Shown here in pieces: positions 61,798-64,000 of a DNA stretch of 64,000 nucleotides. Numbering within the stretch: position 1 is the first letter of the stretch; the number at the start of each line of letters is the position of its first letter. Source of the DNA: Sphaerisporangium fuscum (GTDB lineage Bacteria > Actinomycetota > Actinomycetes > Streptosporangiales > Streptosporangiaceae); assembly GCF_018531465.1 (NCBI RefSeq), contig NZ_JAHDTF010000040.1, positions 42,227 through 106,226 on the forward strand. Reading direction: 5' to 3'. The notes under the pieces are model-generated. The model was not told the origin of the DNA. It did no database searches and worked only from the letters and a program-made list of their open reading frames with translations. Made by a program: the position numbers and the translations under genes.

Positions 61798-63408
61798 TCA
61801 GGGGAGCAGAATGCCCGGATTGAGGATGCCGGCCGGGTCCAGCCGCTCCTTCACCGCGCGCAGGATCTCCACGCCCAGCTCGCCGATCTCGGCGGCGTAG
61901 GCCGCCCGATGGTCGCCGCCCACGCCGTGGTGGTGGGAGATCGTCCCGCCCGCGAGCCCGATGGCCTCGTTCACCGCCCGCTTGGCGGTCTCCCACTGGC
62001 CGATCGGGTCGTCGCTCTGGGCGGTCACGACGGTGAAGTACAACGACGCCCCGGTCCCGTACACGTGCGACACGTGGCACATCACCAGCGGCGAGGCGCC
62101 GGGCGTGCCGAGGGCCGCGCCGAGCACCAGGCGGACGGCGTCGTAAAGCCGGGGCAGGCCCGACCAGAAGCAGGCCGTCTCGACGGTCTCCACGGTGGCC
62201 CCGGCGGCGAGGAGCGCGTCGCGCAGGTAGGGCGCGCTGAAGCGGCCGCGCGCCCACGCCTCGCCCCGCTCGGGGCCGAGGTAGACCCCGCCGAGCCCGG
62301 ACAGCGTCTCGGCGGTGCGCTCACGCCGGTACGCCACGTCGTCGCCGTCACCCTCGTACCCCACGACGGCCAGGCAGCCGGCCTCGCCCTGGAACCCGCC
62401 GATCTCCCCCGGCTCGGCCAGGCCGACCATGGTCTCGGCCTCGTCGGACAGCCGCAGCACCGTGGGCATCGGCCCCTCCTGCGCCACCCGGCGCAGGGCG
62501 GCCGTGCCGGCCGTGAACGAGGCGAACCGCCAGCCCTCGTACACCTTCTCGGCCGGCGCCCGCCGCACCCGCAGCCGCAGCGAGGTGATGACCCCGAAGG
62601 CGCCCTCCGAGCCGAGGACGAGCTGGCGCAGGTCGGGGCCGGCGGCCGACTTGGGGGCGCGTCCGAGCTCCAGCGTGCCGCGCGGCGTGGCCACGGTCAC
62701 GCCCACGACCATGTCGTCGAACCGGCCGTACCCCGCCGAGGCCTGCCCGCTGGAGCGCGCCGCCGCGAAGCCGCCGAGGGTTGCGTACTCGTACGACTGG
62801 GGGAAGTGCCCGAGGGTCAGCCCGTGCCCGGCGAGGAGCTGCTCGGCCTGCGGGGCGCGCAGCCCGGGTTCGAGGTCGGCGACCATGGACTCCTCGTCCA
62901 CCGAGATCAGCCGGTTGAGCCGGGCGAGGTCGAGGGCGACCACCCCGGCGAACCCGCGCCGGGACGGGGCGAGCCCGCCGACGACCGAGGTGCCGCCCCC
63001 GAACGGGACGACCGCGACGCGGTGCTCGGCGCACAGTCGCAGCACGTCGAGCACCTCTTGGTGGGTGCCGGGCAGCAGCACGGCGTCCGGGGCGTCGGCG
63101 CCGTCGCCCTCGCGCATGCGCAGCAGGTCGAGGGTCGACTTGCCGCGGGTGTGACGGATGCGCGCGTCGTCGTCGAACCGGACGTGGTCGGCGCCGACGG
63201 CCCTGCGCAGCTCGGCGAGGATCAGCGGCGACAGGGCGACGGGGCCCAGCCTGACCTCGCCGAAGCTCGCGGCCGGGCGGGCGGGCTCGCGTACGCCGAG
63301 CAGCTCGCGCAGCAGCTTGCGCACGGGCTGGGGCAGGTCGGCCGCCTTGGCCGGGTCGCCCCAGCCGGACCAGAGCATGGATTCGGCCGCGGTGTCGGGG
63401 GTTTCCAC
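61798..63408 (-). CDS. AGPS-like FAD-binding oxidase
   Basis: This 536-residue VAO/PCMH-type flavoprotein resembles alkyldihydroxyacetonephosphate synthase. The FAD-binding half shows VVPFGGGTSVVGGLAP, LGHFPQSYEYATLGGFAAARSSGQ and GSEGAFGVITSL. The C-terminal cap contains the HHHGVG motif (TISHHHGVGGDHR) used by AGPS for catalysis. It starts at a GTG (63408), divergent from GlpD with 116 bp between. In actinobacteria this gene often accompanies glpD, and ether-lipid synthesis has not been shown there, so an oxidation of a glycerol-phosphate-related or hydroxy-acid substrate is also possible. Confidence 0.87.
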   Translation of the reverse strand: METPDTAAESMLWSGWGDPAKAADLPQPVRKLLRELLGVREPARPAASFGEVRLGPVALSPLILAELRRAVGADHVRFDDDARIRHTRGKSTLDLLRMREGDGADAPDAVLLPGTHQEVLDVLRLCAEHRVAVVPFGGGTSVVGGLAPSRRGFAGVVALDLARLNRLISVDEESMVADLEPGLRAPQAEQLLAGHGLTLGHFPQSYEYATLGGFAAARSSGQASAGYGRFDDMVVGVTVATPRGTLELGRAPKSAAGPDLRQLVLGSEGAFGVITSLRLRVRRAPAEKVYEGWRFASFTAGTAALRRVAQEGPMPTVLRLSDEAETMVGLAEPGEIGGFQGEAGCLAVVGYEGDGDDVAYRRERTAETLSGLGGVYLGPERGEAWARGRFSAPYLRDALLAAGATVETVETACFWSGLPRLYDAVRLVLGAALGTPGASPLVMCHVSHVYGTGASLYFTVVTAQSDDPIGQWETAKRAVNEAIGLAGGTISHHHGVGGDHRAAYAAEIGELGVEILRAVKERLDPAGILNPGILLP

Positions 63409-63524
63409 GTCCTACACTTTGTCACGCCCGGCTGTGGTGTCCCCGCCGACCGGCTCACTGGAGGTCCCCGCCCCGTGAAATCCTCCCCGCGCGCCCCGCG
63501 GCCCGTCCCCGCCGGCGGTCCGGT

Positions 63525-64000
63525 ATGAGCCTCTCCCCCGGCCCGGCGCCGGGGTCCTCCCTGAACGCCGCCCGCCGCGCCCGCGATCTGGAGCGGGTCC
63601 GGGGGAAGCTGGTGGACCTGCTGGTGGTGGGGCTGGGCGCCACCGGGGCGGGCGTGGCGCTGGACGCCGCCTCACGGGGCCTGACGGTCGCCGCGATCGA
63701 CGCCCACGACATCGCGTTCGGCACCTCGCGGTGGAGCTCCAAGATGATCCACGGCGGCCTGCGGTATCTGGCGAAGGGCCAGGTCGGGGTGGCGATGGAG
63801 AGCGCGGCCGAGCGCGGGGTGCTGCTGCGGCGCACGGCTCCGCACCTGGTGCGCGCCCAGCCGTACCTGCTGCCGCTCACCTCCGAGGTGCCGGACGCCC
63901 TCGCCGCGACGATCATGGCCGGGTACCGGCTCGGCGACGCGCTGCGGGCCGCGGCGGGGACGCCCCGCGCCGCCCTGCCCGGCCCTTCGCGCGTGCCCGC
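63525..64000 (+). CDS. glpD: Glycerol-3-phosphate dehydrogenase, cut by window edge
   Basis: This is the first 158 residues of a FAD-dependent aerobic glycerol-3-phosphate dehydrogenase. The FAD motif is LLVVGLGATGAGVALDAASRG, followed by the GlpD signature DIAFGTSRWSSKMIHGGLRYLAKGQVGVAMES and LVRAQPYLLPL. The start is the ATG at 63525 with GGCGGTCCGGT upstream, no strong ribosome site. Homologues in this class begin a few residues before the Rossmann motif with a short basic stretch (RRARDLERVRGK), which fits. The rest lies beyond the window. It is divergent from the AGPS-like gene. Confidence 0.9.
   Translation, partial: MSLSPGPAPGSSLNAARRARDLERVRGKLVDLLVVGLGATGAGVALDAASRGLTVAAIDAHDIAFGTSRWSSKMIHGGLRYLAKGQVGVAMESAAERGVLLRRTAPHLVRAQPYLLPLTSEVPDALAATIMAGYRLGDALRAAAGTPRAALPGPSRVP

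Overview
The window is very GC-rich, densely packed DNA with strong third-position GC bias, many GTG/TTG starts, 1-8 base start/stop overlaps, mycothiol-dependent enzymes, SARP/AfsR-type and WD40-kinase regulators, Tat substrates and many apparently leaderless genes. This points to the chromosome of a mycelial actinomycete. A Streptosporangiales-like host is my inference and cannot be proved from the sequence. There are no rRNA or tRNA genes, CRISPR arrays or insertion sequences.

Layout. 1-7749: choline/methylated-amine catabolism. A BetA-type choline dehydrogenase (cut by the window edge) and an IclR regulator are divergent; facing them is a five-gene operon (Rieske ferredoxin, FAD reductase, mycothiol-dependent formaldehyde dehydrogenase, Rieske oxygenase, YdeP/FdhF-like molybdoenzyme). 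Together they can take a methyl group off a quaternary amine and carry the carbon through formaldehyde and formate to CO2. 8069-19273: a SARP/NB-ARC regulator, a NodB-type lipoprotein, a WD40 Ser/Thr kinase with a frameshift near its 3' end, a TetR/NTF2-fold pair with tandem operators, and a PAS-GAF-SpoIIE-HATPase signalling phosphatase. 19701-24624: a GlxA-type regulator with an isochorismatase-fold hydrolase, then an MHS transporter and M20 peptidase operon with a divergent HTH regulator. 25086-27473: cytochrome bd oxidase (cydAB) behind a dense array of dyads. 27657-33473: a secreted I36-type inhibitor and an NCS2 permease plus three-subunit xanthine-dehydrogenase-type hydroxylase operon.

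34306-37475 is the most unusual part: a compact seven-gene operon of a MauE-like membrane protein, a CEPC redoxin, a 48-residue membrane peptide, a polytopic membrane protein, an unknown protein, a membrane-anchored CSTC redoxin and an exported peptide with 15 cysteines that resembles the core of the methylamine dehydrogenase light chain. No heavy chain is present.

37577-40681: oxidative uronate/aldarate catabolism (udh, gudD, kdgD). 40947-48646: a Tat-exported GH71/99-like protein with a beta-trefoil, an asparagine synthetase, a hemerythrin-like protein, an anti-sigma-type ATPase, a TPR regulator and a secreted three-repeat protein. 48789-51909: a FAD monooxygenase with a divergent TetR regulator and three operators, and a HigBA-like toxin-antitoxin pair. 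52029-57479: a PucR regulator and a DUF2877-FdrA-DUF1116 operon matching the AllH/AllF/AllG oxamate carbamoyltransferase set. 57619-64000: a second Ser/Thr kinase, a metallophosphatase, an AGPS-like flavoprotein and the start of GlpD.

Genes are often separated by clean GC-rich inverted repeats between convergent stops. Several divergent promoters carry evident dyads that I list as candidate operators.
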